This document shows, piece by piece, positions 25,374-33,146 of a DNA stretch of 64,000 nt. The stretch lies in the NCBI GenBank assembly GCA_964022665.1, contig CAXIDF010000005.1, forward strand, positions 1-64,000, given 5' to 3'. How positions within the stretch are numbered: position 1 is the stretch's first letter; each line of letters begins with the position of its first letter. The position numbers were made by a program, and so were the translations under genes. This stretch comes from Haliea sp964022665. GTDB taxonomy: Bacteria; Pseudomonadota; Gammaproteobacteria; Pseudomonadales; Halieaceae. The notes under the pieces are model-generated. The model worked only from the letters and a program-made list of their open reading frames with translations. It was not told the DNA's origin and searched no databases.

Positions 25374-26567
25374 TCAGGGGTTGTCGACGGTTGGAAGGGG
25401 TTCCAGCAGACCGACTTCGGCCTGGTAGATGTCCGCCAGCAGTTCGCGCCACTGGGCGTATTGTTCTTCGACGTTGCCACTGAGCATGACAGTGCGGTCT
25501 TCCAGTTCAATCACTTGCGGCGTGATTTCCGCTTCCAGCGACATGCCCAGCTCTTCCAGTGCGGCAACGTGAATCTGGGCCTCGGCGCGTTTTTCCAGGC
25601 CGCTCTTGAGCAAATAGCCACCGCCGATGATGGCGACGTTGCCCGCCGCTCTGCTGGAGCGTTCACTGCTGCCGGCCGCATAGATGCCGGCAAGGATCGC
25701 CGCACCGCCGGCGATCAGGTTGCGCCGACTCTCAGCCTGCAATTCCTGCAGCGCAATGGCCTCTTCGTAGCTCATCTTGCGCCACTCCTGGTAGGGCACC
25801 TGCATTTCGCCGCTGAAGTAGCCGTAGTGCTCCTGCAGTGTGTCGACGAACAGCTGGTCGCGCTCGCGGATGCTGCGGATACGCTCCAGCATGGGGTCGT
25901 CATCTGCGGGCAGGCGGCTGACCTCTACGACACCCTTGCGGTTCTCCGAGAGATAGCCGTCGAAGGCTTCAGGGGAAAAGCTGCGGGCAAACTGCAGCTC
26001 GGTAATCAGGCGGATATCCTCGCGCTGGGCCAGGGTCAGGGTTTCCTGCTGCCGCGCCAGATCGTTGGCAATGGTGTGGTAAATGGCCTGAAATGGGTCG
26101 TAGCTGGTGCGCGTTGTTGGCGCATAGGCATACTTACTGGCGTTCGCCTCGTAGGTCTTGTCCAGCCATTCGGCACCGCGGGCATCGCGCGCGACGATGT
26201 GCAGCTCAAGGGTTTCACCGTCCGAGTGCACAATGCGCCCCCGCACCAGCAGGTCAACGGTCTGGCGATCGGAGGGAATGACGCGCACCGCACCCCAGGC
26301 ACCGCTGTTCTGCATGGCCTCGGCTAGCAGTCGGGGCATAAAGCGCGCTTCCGCCTTGCGCACCTCGGGGTAAATTTGCTGATCCTCTTCATACTCATCG
26401 AGGCCGGGGTCGAACACCAGTACGCCAACGTCCAGCAGCGCCGTCTCGGGCGCGGCCTGGGTTGGGCGCTCCAGCGGCGGCACCGCGGAGGTTTTGACGG
26501 TCTGGTTGACACAAGCGGTCAGCGCGACCAGCAGCAGCGCAGCTAGCGCAAGCCGGGCGGTGGTCAT
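25374..26567 (-). CDS. Lipoprotein of unknown function (envelope operon gene 3)
   Basis: 397 residues with signal and lipobox LTAC (Cys19). The first half (LLDVGVLVFDPGL, VRVIPSDRQTVDLLVRGRI, LELHIVARDARGAEWLDKTYEA) has the mixed alpha/beta pattern seen in CsgG/LpoB-like lipoproteins; this is a weak hint. The second half contains a glycine/alanine hydrophobic patch (LIAGGAAILAGIYAAG ... VAIIGGGYLL) that could insert into a membrane. The start overlaps the previous gene by 4 bases. Confidence 0.75.
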   Translation of the reverse strand: MTTARLALAALLLVALTACVNQTVKTSAVPPLERPTQAAPETALLDVGVLVFDPGLDEYEEDQQIYPEVRKAEARFMPRLLAEAMQNSGAWGAVRVIPSDRQTVDLLVRGRIVHSDGETLELHIVARDARGAEWLDKTYEANASKYAYAPTTRTSYDPFQAIYHTIANDLARQQETLTLAQREDIRLITELQFARSFSPEAFDGYLSENRKGVVEVSRLPADDDPMLERIRSIRERDQLFVDTLQEHYGYFSGEMQVPYQEWRKMSYEEAIALQELQAESRRNLIAGGAAILAGIYAAGSSERSSRAAGNVAIIGGGYLLKSGLEKRAEAQIHVAALEELGMSLEAEITPQVIELEDRTVMLSGNVEEQYAQWRELLADIYQAEVGLLEPLPTVDNP

Positions 26568-27658
26568 GGCGTGAGTCCCTTGTATTTGCGGTATTCATCC
26601 CAGAGCTTTTCGCGCACTGCGGGGTCGGGTTCACGCATGGCCGCTTCGCGCAGCTGTCGGGCGACGACATCGTCGTCGTTGCCGCTGGGGATGTCGTCAG
26701 GTGCCGGGTAGCGGGCCGTATTGGCGGGGGCCGAGCGCCCGGGTGTGTTGACGCTGCCGCGCCCGCCGCCGGCGCCGGCCACGGTGATATCTTCGCCGTA
26801 GGGCCCCTCGCGGCCACCGGCCGGGGCGCCACCCGCGGACTCTGAGGCGGGTGTGTCGTCACTGCTGGCGCGGCGCGCGCTGCGCTGGCGGGCCTGTTCT
26901 TCAAGAATCATGGTGTCGAAATCGCCCGCACCGGCTTCCAGCCGCGCATCGAGAATGGCCACTTGTTCCGCCGGAGTCAGTGGTCCGGTGCCGGCACTGC
27001 CATTGCCTGGCGAGCTACCTTGGGAGTCACCCGGCCATTGCCCCGACGCTGCACCTGTTTCGCTGCCGGTGCCGGCGCCTTCCCCCGTGCCTGCATTGCC
27101 GCCTTGAGCGGCGGCTTCCATGGCCGCTTCGAGAGCGGCAAGGGTGCCGGGGTCCAGCGTTGGGTTGTCGCGCATGTCGGGCAGGGCGGCACCGCCGGTG
27201 CTGGCTTCAAAGCCCGGCTCACCCGCCGGTTGCCCGCCGCCTGCGGGGTCGCCGGCGCTCGCACTGGCTGTGCCCTGGTCGCCGCCCGTACCCTGGTCGC
27301 TACCGGTAGCGGATGCGGGTGTCGGCTGCGTGACGCCACCTGCTTGTGCAGTGTCCTGGGCTCCGGACGTACCCGTGTCGGGCGCGCCCGCGCTGCTGCC
27401 GGGTGAGCCACTCGCTGAAGAAGGCATTGATGAGCTGCTGCCGCTGGTGGGAGAGCTCGGGCTATTGCTGGAGGACGATGAGCTGGAAGACGATGCGCTC
27501 GGGCTGTTGCTGGACGACGCGGAGGGTGTGCTGGGTGACGAGGACGGCTGAGTGGGGTTGCTGGCACTGGGGCAGCCCGCCAGCATCAGGCACAATGCAG
27601 CGCAGCCCGCGCTGCGCAGCAGGGTCAATGCATTTGATGTTTTAGCGTGTACTGTCAT
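26564..27658 (-). CDS. Ser/Gly/Pro-rich low-complexity lipoprotein
   Basis: 364 residues from the ATG at 27658, with lipobox MLAGC (Cys29). Residues about 30-110 are almost only serine, proline, threonine and asparagine, including a run of nine serines. A glycine/threonine/glutamate-rich part follows, and the acidic and basic C-terminal segment (QLREAAMREPDPAVREKLWDE) looks folded. A long flexible periplasmic tether is the simplest reading. It overlaps the preceding gene by 17 bases and the next by 4. Confidence 0.7.
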   Translation of the reverse strand: MTVHAKTSNALTLLRSAGCAALCLMLAGCPSASNPTQPSSSPSTPSASSSNSPSASSSSSSSSSNSPSSPTSGSSSSMPSSASGSPGSSAGAPDTGTSGAQDTAQAGGVTQPTPASATGSDQGTGGDQGTASASAGDPAGGGQPAGEPGFEASTGGAALPDMRDNPTLDPGTLAALEAAMEAAAQGGNAGTGEGAGTGSETGAASGQWPGDSQGSSPGNGSAGTGPLTPAEQVAILDARLEAGAGDFDTMILEEQARQRSARRASSDDTPASESAGGAPAGGREGPYGEDITVAGAGGGRGSVNTPGRSAPANTARYPAPDDIPSGNDDDVVARQLREAAMREPDPAVREKLWDEYRKYKGLTP

Positions 27659-28898
27659 AGGCCATAACCAGGTTGTCGGTGGCGACCGGCGTGCCGGAAG
27701 CGAGGTCGAATCGCGGTCGGAACGGGGTGTTGCGCAAGCTGCGCATGAGCCGATTGGCGAGCCCGTTCGCCGCACCGGAGTCATCCAGTCGTTGCAGGTC
27801 GGAGACCTTGCCATCGGCCGCGACGTTAAACCCCAGTAGTATATCCCCATCCCCCTCTACAGCGAGAGGCCCATGTACATCAAGGCCGTCCAGGGCCGGC
27901 AGCGGCACAGGCTCGGCAAACAGCTCATTGTACAAGGCTTGGGCAGCGGCATCGTCCGCAAGTTCCGCGAGCACCTTCGCGTACTCCGCCATGGCGCCTT
28001 CACTGTCGCCGTGCCACAGCAACCAGTCACCCATGAGGGTCTGCGCGCGCGCCGCCGCCTGGGGGTCGGCGCTGCCGGGTAGCTGTTCGAGATCGTAAAT
28101 CGCCTGCAGTACCGCCCGGCCCTTGTTGAAATTGTCCCTCAGGTAGCTGTTGCCCAGCGGGCGCAGGTTGTTGCTGGTGAAGCCATTGCCCGTGTTGTCC
28201 CCGCTATCGGGCCAGCGATACCCGGCAATCAGGTACTGCGCCTGCAGCATGCCGTACAAGGGGGGCAGAAGGTCGCGGGAGGTATCGCCGCTCTGTTCAA
28301 GCACCTCAGTCAGCGCCAGCCGGTAGTACTCCCACATCTGCAGCAGGCGTAAGCCTGGCTCCTCATCCATGTTCAGCAGGAAGGCCTGTCGCTGCCAGTC
28401 GGCTTGCTGTACGTAGGCCCGCACGCGCTGCGCAGAAGAGAGCGGAGCCTTGCTTTGTACGCGGTACAGGTAGCGCTGCCGGTCATCGACGGCCCGGTAG
28501 TCCCCCAGGGCCTGCAGGCTGGCGATTTCGGACTCCAACAGTGGCAGTTGGTCGAGGCTGTAGAGGCCGGTGCTCACCCGGGCCAGGTGGGTGCCGCGCT
28601 TGAATACCGCGGCGGCTTCGGCGTGGCGCCCCTCCGACTGCAGGGCCAGCCCCAGGCTCAGGAGCCGCTCGGGCAGCACCGGACTGTAGGCGCCGTACTC
28701 GCTCTCGAGGTCGGTGATGGCCTCCTGCAGCGCGCGCCGTTGTGCCAGGGCGCCTATGTCGTGGCTGGCGACTGGCGCTTGAGCCGCATCATCTGTCGCG
28801 GTGTCGTCGGTGGGCGCCGCGGGTAGTGTGTCAGCGAACCCCTGGTTCGCGCCGAGCGCACCTGCCAACAGGAGCGCCGCAAAATACAGTCCTTTCAT
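27642..28898 (-). CDS. Exported TPR-like protein with TonB-C-like end
   Basis: 418 residues from the ATG at 28898, which gives a signal peptide (about 1-22). Helical repeat regions (about 60-330, SLGLALQSEGRHAEAAAVFKRG, YAKVLAELADDAAAQALYNELF) are followed by a C-terminal domain (about 335-418: GDILLGFNVAADGKVSDLQRLDDSG ... RSLRNTPFRPRFDLASGTPV) that resembles the TonB C-terminal fold. No clear ribosome-binding site precedes this ATG or an ATG five codons upstream. It is the first gene of the 13-gene minus-strand operon. Confidence 0.75.
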   Translation of the reverse strand: MKGLYFAALLLAGALGANQGFADTLPAAPTDDTATDDAAQAPVASHDIGALAQRRALQEAITDLESEYGAYSPVLPERLLSLGLALQSEGRHAEAAAVFKRGTHLARVSTGLYSLDQLPLLESEIASLQALGDYRAVDDRQRYLYRVQSKAPLSSAQRVRAYVQQADWQRQAFLLNMDEEPGLRLLQMWEYYRLALTEVLEQSGDTSRDLLPPLYGMLQAQYLIAGYRWPDSGDNTGNGFTSNNLRPLGNSYLRDNFNKGRAVLQAIYDLEQLPGSADPQAAARAQTLMGDWLLWHGDSEGAMAEYAKVLAELADDAAAQALYNELFAEPVPLPALDGLDVHGPLAVEGDGDILLGFNVAADGKVSDLQRLDDSGAANGLANRLMRSLRNTPFRPRFDLASGTPVATDNLVMAYDSTR

Positions 28899-28960
28899 GG
28901 CATCGATCACCATCGCGAAAGCGCTTGTTCGGGCCCGGTAGGAGCGACCAGCGCCGTTCA

Positions 28961-28990
28961 AGTATATACATTTACGCCAGCCGCACACAA
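28961..28990 (-). promoter_or_regulatory. Candidate sigma-70 promoter of the envelope operon
   Basis: On the minus strand TTGTGT (28985-28990) is followed after 16-18 bases by TATATA/TATACT (28961-28968). It lies about 65 bases before the first gene and is the only promoter-like site I see for the 14-kb unit. Confidence 0.45.
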
Positions 28991-29046
28991 AATACGCGGC
29001 TGCGCCGGTTTTGGCGCATTTCCTTCTACCCGATCCCGGAGCCGTC

Positions 29047-29859
29047 ATGTCAGAGCCTGTCACGTCCAGCCAATTTGCCCTGGAAACCGCCGTGCAACGG
29101 CGCGGCGAGAATCTGTGGACGGCGGAGTTGCATGCCGGCTGGCGCATCGGCGCGGTGCCCAATGGCGGGTATGTGCTGGCCATTGCCGGCAGGGCACTGA
29201 GCGAAGCGCTGCCGCACAAGGATCCGCTGGCCGTCAACGCGTTCTACCTGGCGCCCACTACGCTGGGGCCGGTCGAGTGCCGTGTCGAGCTGCTGCGCGC
29301 CGGCGGCAACACCAGCCATGCCAGCGCGCGCGTGTACCAGCACGGTGAGTTGAAGATGGTGGTGACTGCAGCCTACACCACGCTGGCGCGCTTGCAGGGC
29401 CCGAGCTGGTCAGGGCAGGCTCGACCCCATTTTCCGGCCTGGGAGGAGTGTGTGAGCGGCGGCGACAGCGGCCTGGAGTTCAGGCAGCGAGTCGACATTC
29501 GTCTGGTGGAGGAGGCAGCCGTGTTCCGTGGCGGCGAGCCCAGCGGCAGCGGCGAATTTCGCGGCTGGGTACAGCACGCGGATGGCGCCGCACCTGATGC
29601 CATCGCCCTGCTCATGTTCGCGGATGCTTTTCCGCCCCCCGTATTTGACGTGCTGGGTGTGGTGGGTTGGGTGCCCACGGTGGAGTTGACCGTACAGCTG
29701 CGCGGATTGCCGGCGCCGGGCCCTCTGCAGGCGCGTTTGTTCTCCAAACACCTTACTTCCGGCGTGATCGAGGAAGATGGCGAGTATTGGGATAGCGCCG
29801 GCAACCTGGTTGCCATCAGCCGCCAGACGGCCAAGGTCCGGTTGCCACGGGCTCAGTAG
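29047..29859 (+). CDS. Acyl-CoA thioesterase family protein (double hotdog)
   Basis: 270 residues from the ATG at 29047, preceded by GGAG. The N-terminal hotdog (VPNGGYVLAIAGRALSEALPHKDPLAVNAFYLAP ... GNTSHASARVYQHGE) and the C-terminal half (FADAFPPPVFDVLG ... PTVELTVQLRG ... DGEYWDSAGNLVAISRQTAKV) match the thioesterase-like superfamily often found with fatty-acid degradation genes. It hydrolyses acyl-CoA; the chain length is unknown. Divergent from the envelope operon; its 3' end overlaps the convergent ggt gene by 7 bases. Confidence 0.87.
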   Translation: MSEPVTSSQFALETAVQRRGENLWTAELHAGWRIGAVPNGGYVLAIAGRALSEALPHKDPLAVNAFYLAPTTLGPVECRVELLRAGGNTSHASARVYQHGELKMVVTAAYTTLARLQGPSWSGQARPHFPAWEECVSGGDSGLEFRQRVDIRLVEEAAVFRGGEPSGSGEFRGWVQHADGAAPDAIALLMFADAFPPPVFDVLGVVGWVPTVELTVQLRGLPAPGPLQARLFSKHLTSGVIEEDGEYWDSAGNLVAISRQTAKVRLPRAQ

Positions 29860-31592
29860 CCGGCAACGTATCCCCCGGGCCGGCGGGTGTCGGTCGCACC
29901 CAGCAGGTAACCCCGTTCCAGCATGATCGACTGGGTGCGACCCAGCGTGCGCCCGGCAATGTCCACGTTGTGCCCCAGTGCGCGCAGCAGGGTGAGCGTA
30001 TCCGGGCTGACGCCCTGCTCGACAACCAGTTTGTCCGGCTGCCACTGGTGGTGCACCCGCGGTTCCGCCGCCGCTGTGGCAATGTTCATGTCGAAAGCCA
30101 TGGCATTGAGCACCGTTTGCAGTACCGAGGTGATGATGAGGCTGCCGCCGGGGCTGCCGGTGGCGATCCAGGGTTTGCCCCCGCGGAACACCATGGTGGG
30201 GCTCATGGACGACAGCGGGCGCTTGCCCCCCTCGATGCTGTTGGCTTCGCCCTCCACCAGGCCAAAGGGGTTGGGCTGACCCGGGTTGGCGGCAAAATCG
30301 GCCATTTCGTTGTTCAGCAGCATGCCTGTTCCCGGCACGGCGATGTGTGAGCCAAAGCTGAAATTGAGCGTGTAGGTATTGCTCACCACATTACCGAAGC
30401 GGTCGGCTACGGTGTAATGGGTGGTGTCATGGCTGGCGTCGACCAGTACGTTGCCCGGCGCAATCTCCGCCGCCGGGGTTGCACGGCCGGGTTTGATCAG
30501 GGCGCGCTGCCGCTCGGCATACGCCTTGTCGATAAGCGCGCCGACCGGCACGGGCTCGAAATCGGGGTCTGCCAGGTAGCGGCTGCGGTCGGCATAGGCC
30601 AGTTTCATCGCCTCCGCCAGGTGGTGAATGTAGGCGGCGCTGTTGTGCCCCATGGCCTGGAGGTCATAGCCTTCCAGGATGTTCAGTATCTGGATGATGT
30701 GGATGCCGCCGGAAGAGGGGGGTGGTGTGGATACGACCTCGAAATCCTTGTAACGACCGCGGACCGGCTCGCGCTCAATCGCGCGGTACGCCGCCAGATC
30801 CGCGCGGCTGATCAGGCCATTCCCCGCCTTCATTTCCGCGAGAATACGGTCAGCCACCTCGCCTGCATAGAAGCCCTCGTGTCCGTCTCTGGCAATCTGT
30901 TCCAGTGTCCAGGCCAGATCCGGTTGCTGCCAGCGGGCACCAATCGCGGGAACGCGCCCCTCGGCGTCGAAGAACAGTTTGCGTGCCTCGGCGTTGGTGG
31001 CCAGGCGTTCGGCGCGCGCGGTTATTTCCTGGTTGAGCGCGAAGGAGACCTCCAGGCCGTCACGGGCCAGGGCGATGGCCGGCGCCATGACCTCCGCGAG
31101 GGGCAATGTGCCGTAGCGCTTCTGGGCCAGCACCAGGCCCGCCACGGTGCCGGGAACACCGGCGGACTGGTGGCTGAAATAGGCCCGTCGCTGGTCCACC
31201 CCGCCCTGCGCATTCAGGAACAGGTCGCGCGTGGCGCTGGCGGGGGCTGTTTCGCGGTAGTCGATCAGCGTCTGCCGGTCTTCCTCGGCGAGATGCACCA
31301 GCATGAAGCCGCCGCCCCCCAGATTCCCGGCGCGCGGGTAGCTTACCGCCAGCGCAAAGCCGGTGGCGACCGCCGCATCCACTGCATTGCCACCGCGGCG
31401 CAGTACATCGAGGCCGATTTCCGCGGCAAGCCGCTCGGGGCCGACGACCATACCCTCGCGCGCTACGGTGGGCAGGAAGCGGCTGCCGAAATCGATGATC
31501 GGCTCTTCTGCGGCGGGCACCTGTGCCTGCACGAGGGGGGCGGGCAGCAGAGTCACGCCCAGCAGAATGATCAGGTAACGGGTCAGTTTCAT
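29853..31592 (-). CDS. ggt: Gamma-glutamyltransferase
   Basis: 579 residues with a signal peptide (about 1-23). The proenzyme has the autocleavage site DTTHYTVAD, with the catalytic threonine at about 390, and the conserved GNLGGGGFML and PPPSSGGIHI segments. It is exported, splits into two chains and transfers or hydrolyses gamma-glutamyl groups of glutathione in the periplasm. Full length. It stands alone between a thioesterase and a short gene upstream of pdxH. Confidence 0.95.
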   Translation of the reverse strand: MKLTRYLIILLGVTLLPAPLVQAQVPAAEEPIIDFGSRFLPTVAREGMVVGPERLAAEIGLDVLRRGGNAVDAAVATGFALAVSYPRAGNLGGGGFMLVHLAEEDRQTLIDYRETAPASATRDLFLNAQGGVDQRRAYFSHQSAGVPGTVAGLVLAQKRYGTLPLAEVMAPAIALARDGLEVSFALNQEITARAERLATNAEARKLFFDAEGRVPAIGARWQQPDLAWTLEQIARDGHEGFYAGEVADRILAEMKAGNGLISRADLAAYRAIEREPVRGRYKDFEVVSTPPPSSGGIHIIQILNILEGYDLQAMGHNSAAYIHHLAEAMKLAYADRSRYLADPDFEPVPVGALIDKAYAERQRALIKPGRATPAAEIAPGNVLVDASHDTTHYTVADRFGNVVSNTYTLNFSFGSHIAVPGTGMLLNNEMADFAANPGQPNPFGLVEGEANSIEGGKRPLSSMSPTMVFRGGKPWIATGSPGGSLIITSVLQTVLNAMAFDMNIATAAAEPRVHHQWQPDKLVVEQGVSPDTLTLLRALGHNVDIAGRTLGRTQSIMLERGYLLGATDTRRPGGYVAGY

Positions 31593-31688
31593 CAGGTGGA
31601 TCCTCCGGCGCCGAAGGGCCGCACTTTACCTGTTTTGGCAGGCAACGCATACTCACAGGCTGTCGCCACACCGGGGAGGCAGGTCGGA

Positions 31689-31991
31689 GTGAATACACTG
31701 CTTGAGCACATAACGGAGCGTCTCGATAGCCTGTTTGCACAGCTCGCCGAGGGGCTGGATGCGCCGCCGGCACTGCGCCTGCGCCTCGAGGGTGTGCTTG
31801 AGGCGGCGGTGCTGCTCGGCGCCAGTGAGGATGAGCTCACGGCCCTGCTGAGCAAGCGCTACCAGGCGGCGTTCTCGCGTACGCCTCAGGACGATTTCGG
31901 CGCGCAGTGGCGACAATTGTTCCCGTTCCCCCAGATACCCGCCATGCAACAGCGCGCGCCGGTCGTTCCCAGCACATCCGATGATCTATAA
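31689..31991 (+). CDS. Small protein of unknown function upstream of pdxH
   Basis: 100 residues from a GTG at 31689, with GGGAGG eight bases upstream. Mostly helical (LLEHITERLDSLFAQLAEGL, DELTALLSKRYQAAFSR), then a proline-rich end; no signal peptide. The same frame is open far upstream across ggt, but that part is antisense to ggt. It ends 27 bases before pdxH. No family recognised. Confidence 0.55.
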   Translation: MNTLLEHITERLDSLFAQLAEGLDAPPALRLRLEGVLEAAVLLGASEDELTALLSKRYQAAFSRTPQDDFGAQWRQLFPFPQIPAMQQRAPVVPSTSDDL

Positions 31992-32018
31992 TGTCGCTTT
32001 GTTTGCAGGACTAACGCA

Positions 32019-32654
32019 GTGAATTACGAGGAATTCAGGCGCGAGTATCTGGCCGGCGGACTCCGGCGCGAGATGCTGGCTGCCTGTCCCATTGCCCAGT
32101 TCGAGACCTGGCTGCAGCAGGCAGTGGAGAGCGAGATTGCCGACCCTACGGCCATGGTGCTGGCCACGCTGGATGAAGATGGTGGTCCCTGGCAGCGTAT
32201 CGTGCTGCTCAAGGATGTCGCCACCCGTGGCTTTGTGTTCTATACCAACTACAGCAGTGCGAAGGCGGCAGACATCAGCCGCCACCCGCAGGTGTCTTTG
32301 CTGTTTCCATGGAATATGCTGGAGCGCCAGGTGATTGTTGCCGGCCGGGCGGAGCGCCTGTCGGCACTGGAGTCGGCGCGCTATTTCCTCAGCCGCCCGC
32401 GGGAGAGCCAGCTCGCGGCTCTGGCATCGCGCCAGAGTCGTCCGGTGTCGGCGCGCGCGGTGCTGGAATCGCAGATGAGCGCCCTGCGGCGCAAGTTTGC
32501 CCAGGGCGATATCCCGGTGCCGGACTTCTGGGGCGGGTACCGGGTTGTTCCAGAGCGGATCGAGTTCTGGCAAGGTGGAGCGCATCGCCTGCACGACCGG
32601 TTCCGTTACTACCGGGAAGGCGACGGCTGGCGCATAGAGCGCCTGCAACCGTGA
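32019..32654 (+). CDS. pdxH: Pyridoxamine/pyridoxine 5'-phosphate oxidase
   Basis: 211 residues, usual for PdxH, from a GTG at 32019. FMN- and substrate-binding segments are visible: RIVLLKDVATRGFVFYTNY, SLLFPWNMLERQVIVAGRAER, SRPRESQLAALASRQS and the C-terminal PDFWGGYRVVPERIEFWQG ... RLHDRFRY. It oxidises PNP/PMP to pyridoxal phosphate. The lipocalin-like gene follows after 36 bases. Confidence 0.95.
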   Translation: MNYEEFRREYLAGGLRREMLAACPIAQFETWLQQAVESEIADPTAMVLATLDEDGGPWQRIVLLKDVATRGFVFYTNYSSAKAADISRHPQVSLLFPWNMLERQVIVAGRAERLSALESARYFLSRPRESQLAALASRQSRPVSARAVLESQMSALRRKFAQGDIPVPDFWGGYRVVPERIEFWQGGAHRLHDRFRYYREGDGWRIERLQP

Positions 32655-32690
32655 ACAGAATGGCACGTGATCAAGGAGTGGAACAGAGCA

Positions 32691-33146
32691 ATGGTTGAAC
32701 AGCAGCAACTGGTTGGTGCCTGGCAGTTGGAGTCGTGGTCAATTGGCTACGAGGGTCGGGATGACTTCAGCAGCCCCTTCGGCGAGGACCCCCTGGGTCT
32801 GCTCGTGTATACGGCAGATGGCTGGATGAGTGCTTCCATCAATCGACGTGAGCGCGCCCGCTTGCCCGAAGATGCCAGCCCGCGCAAAGTGCCCGATGCA
32901 CAGCGCGCGTCAGCCTACAGCAGTTATTTTCACTACGCGGGGCGTTACCGGGTGATCAATGGCAGCGTTGTGCACTACGTGACGCAAAGCCTGAACCCGA
33001 ACTTTCCGGGTACCGAGCAGCTGCGCCACGCAGAACTGGATGGGCAGACTCTGGTGCTGACCGGCAAGGATGAGGTGGCCGGCACTGTTCGTTACCACAC
33101 GCTGGTATGGCACCGGGCGCCGGCCACGCAACCCGCTGCCGAGTAG
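32691..33146 (+). CDS. Lipocalin-like domain protein
   Basis: 151 residues from the ATG at 32691; a GTG at 32667 would add eight. The start LVGAWQLESWSIGYEG and the beta-strand pattern LGLLVYTADGWMSASI ... YAGRYRVINGSVVHYV match the lipocalin-like (PF13924-type) family. No signal peptide. Probably binds a small hydrophobic ligand in the cytosol; the ligand is unknown. It follows pdxH closely and converges on cinA. Confidence 0.82.
   Translation: MVEQQQLVGAWQLESWSIGYEGRDDFSSPFGEDPLGLLVYTADGWMSASINRRERARLPEDASPRKVPDAQRASAYSSYFHYAGRYRVINGSVVHYVTQSLNPNFPGTEQLRHAELDGQTLVLTGKDEVAGTVRYHTLVWHRAPATQPAAE

Noticed and set aside
14581..28898. Zorya-type or Bat/MoxR-type system
   Set aside because: A channel subunit with single-helix partners recalls Zorya, but there is no OmpA-like partner, helicase or nuclease. 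vWA genes often go with MoxR ATPases (Bat operons), but no AAA ATPase gene is present.
30417..31688. Long upstream part of the frame containing the 100-residue gene
   Set aside because: It lies antisense to ggt. Only the last 100 codons, after a GTG with its own ribosome-binding site, lie outside ggt.
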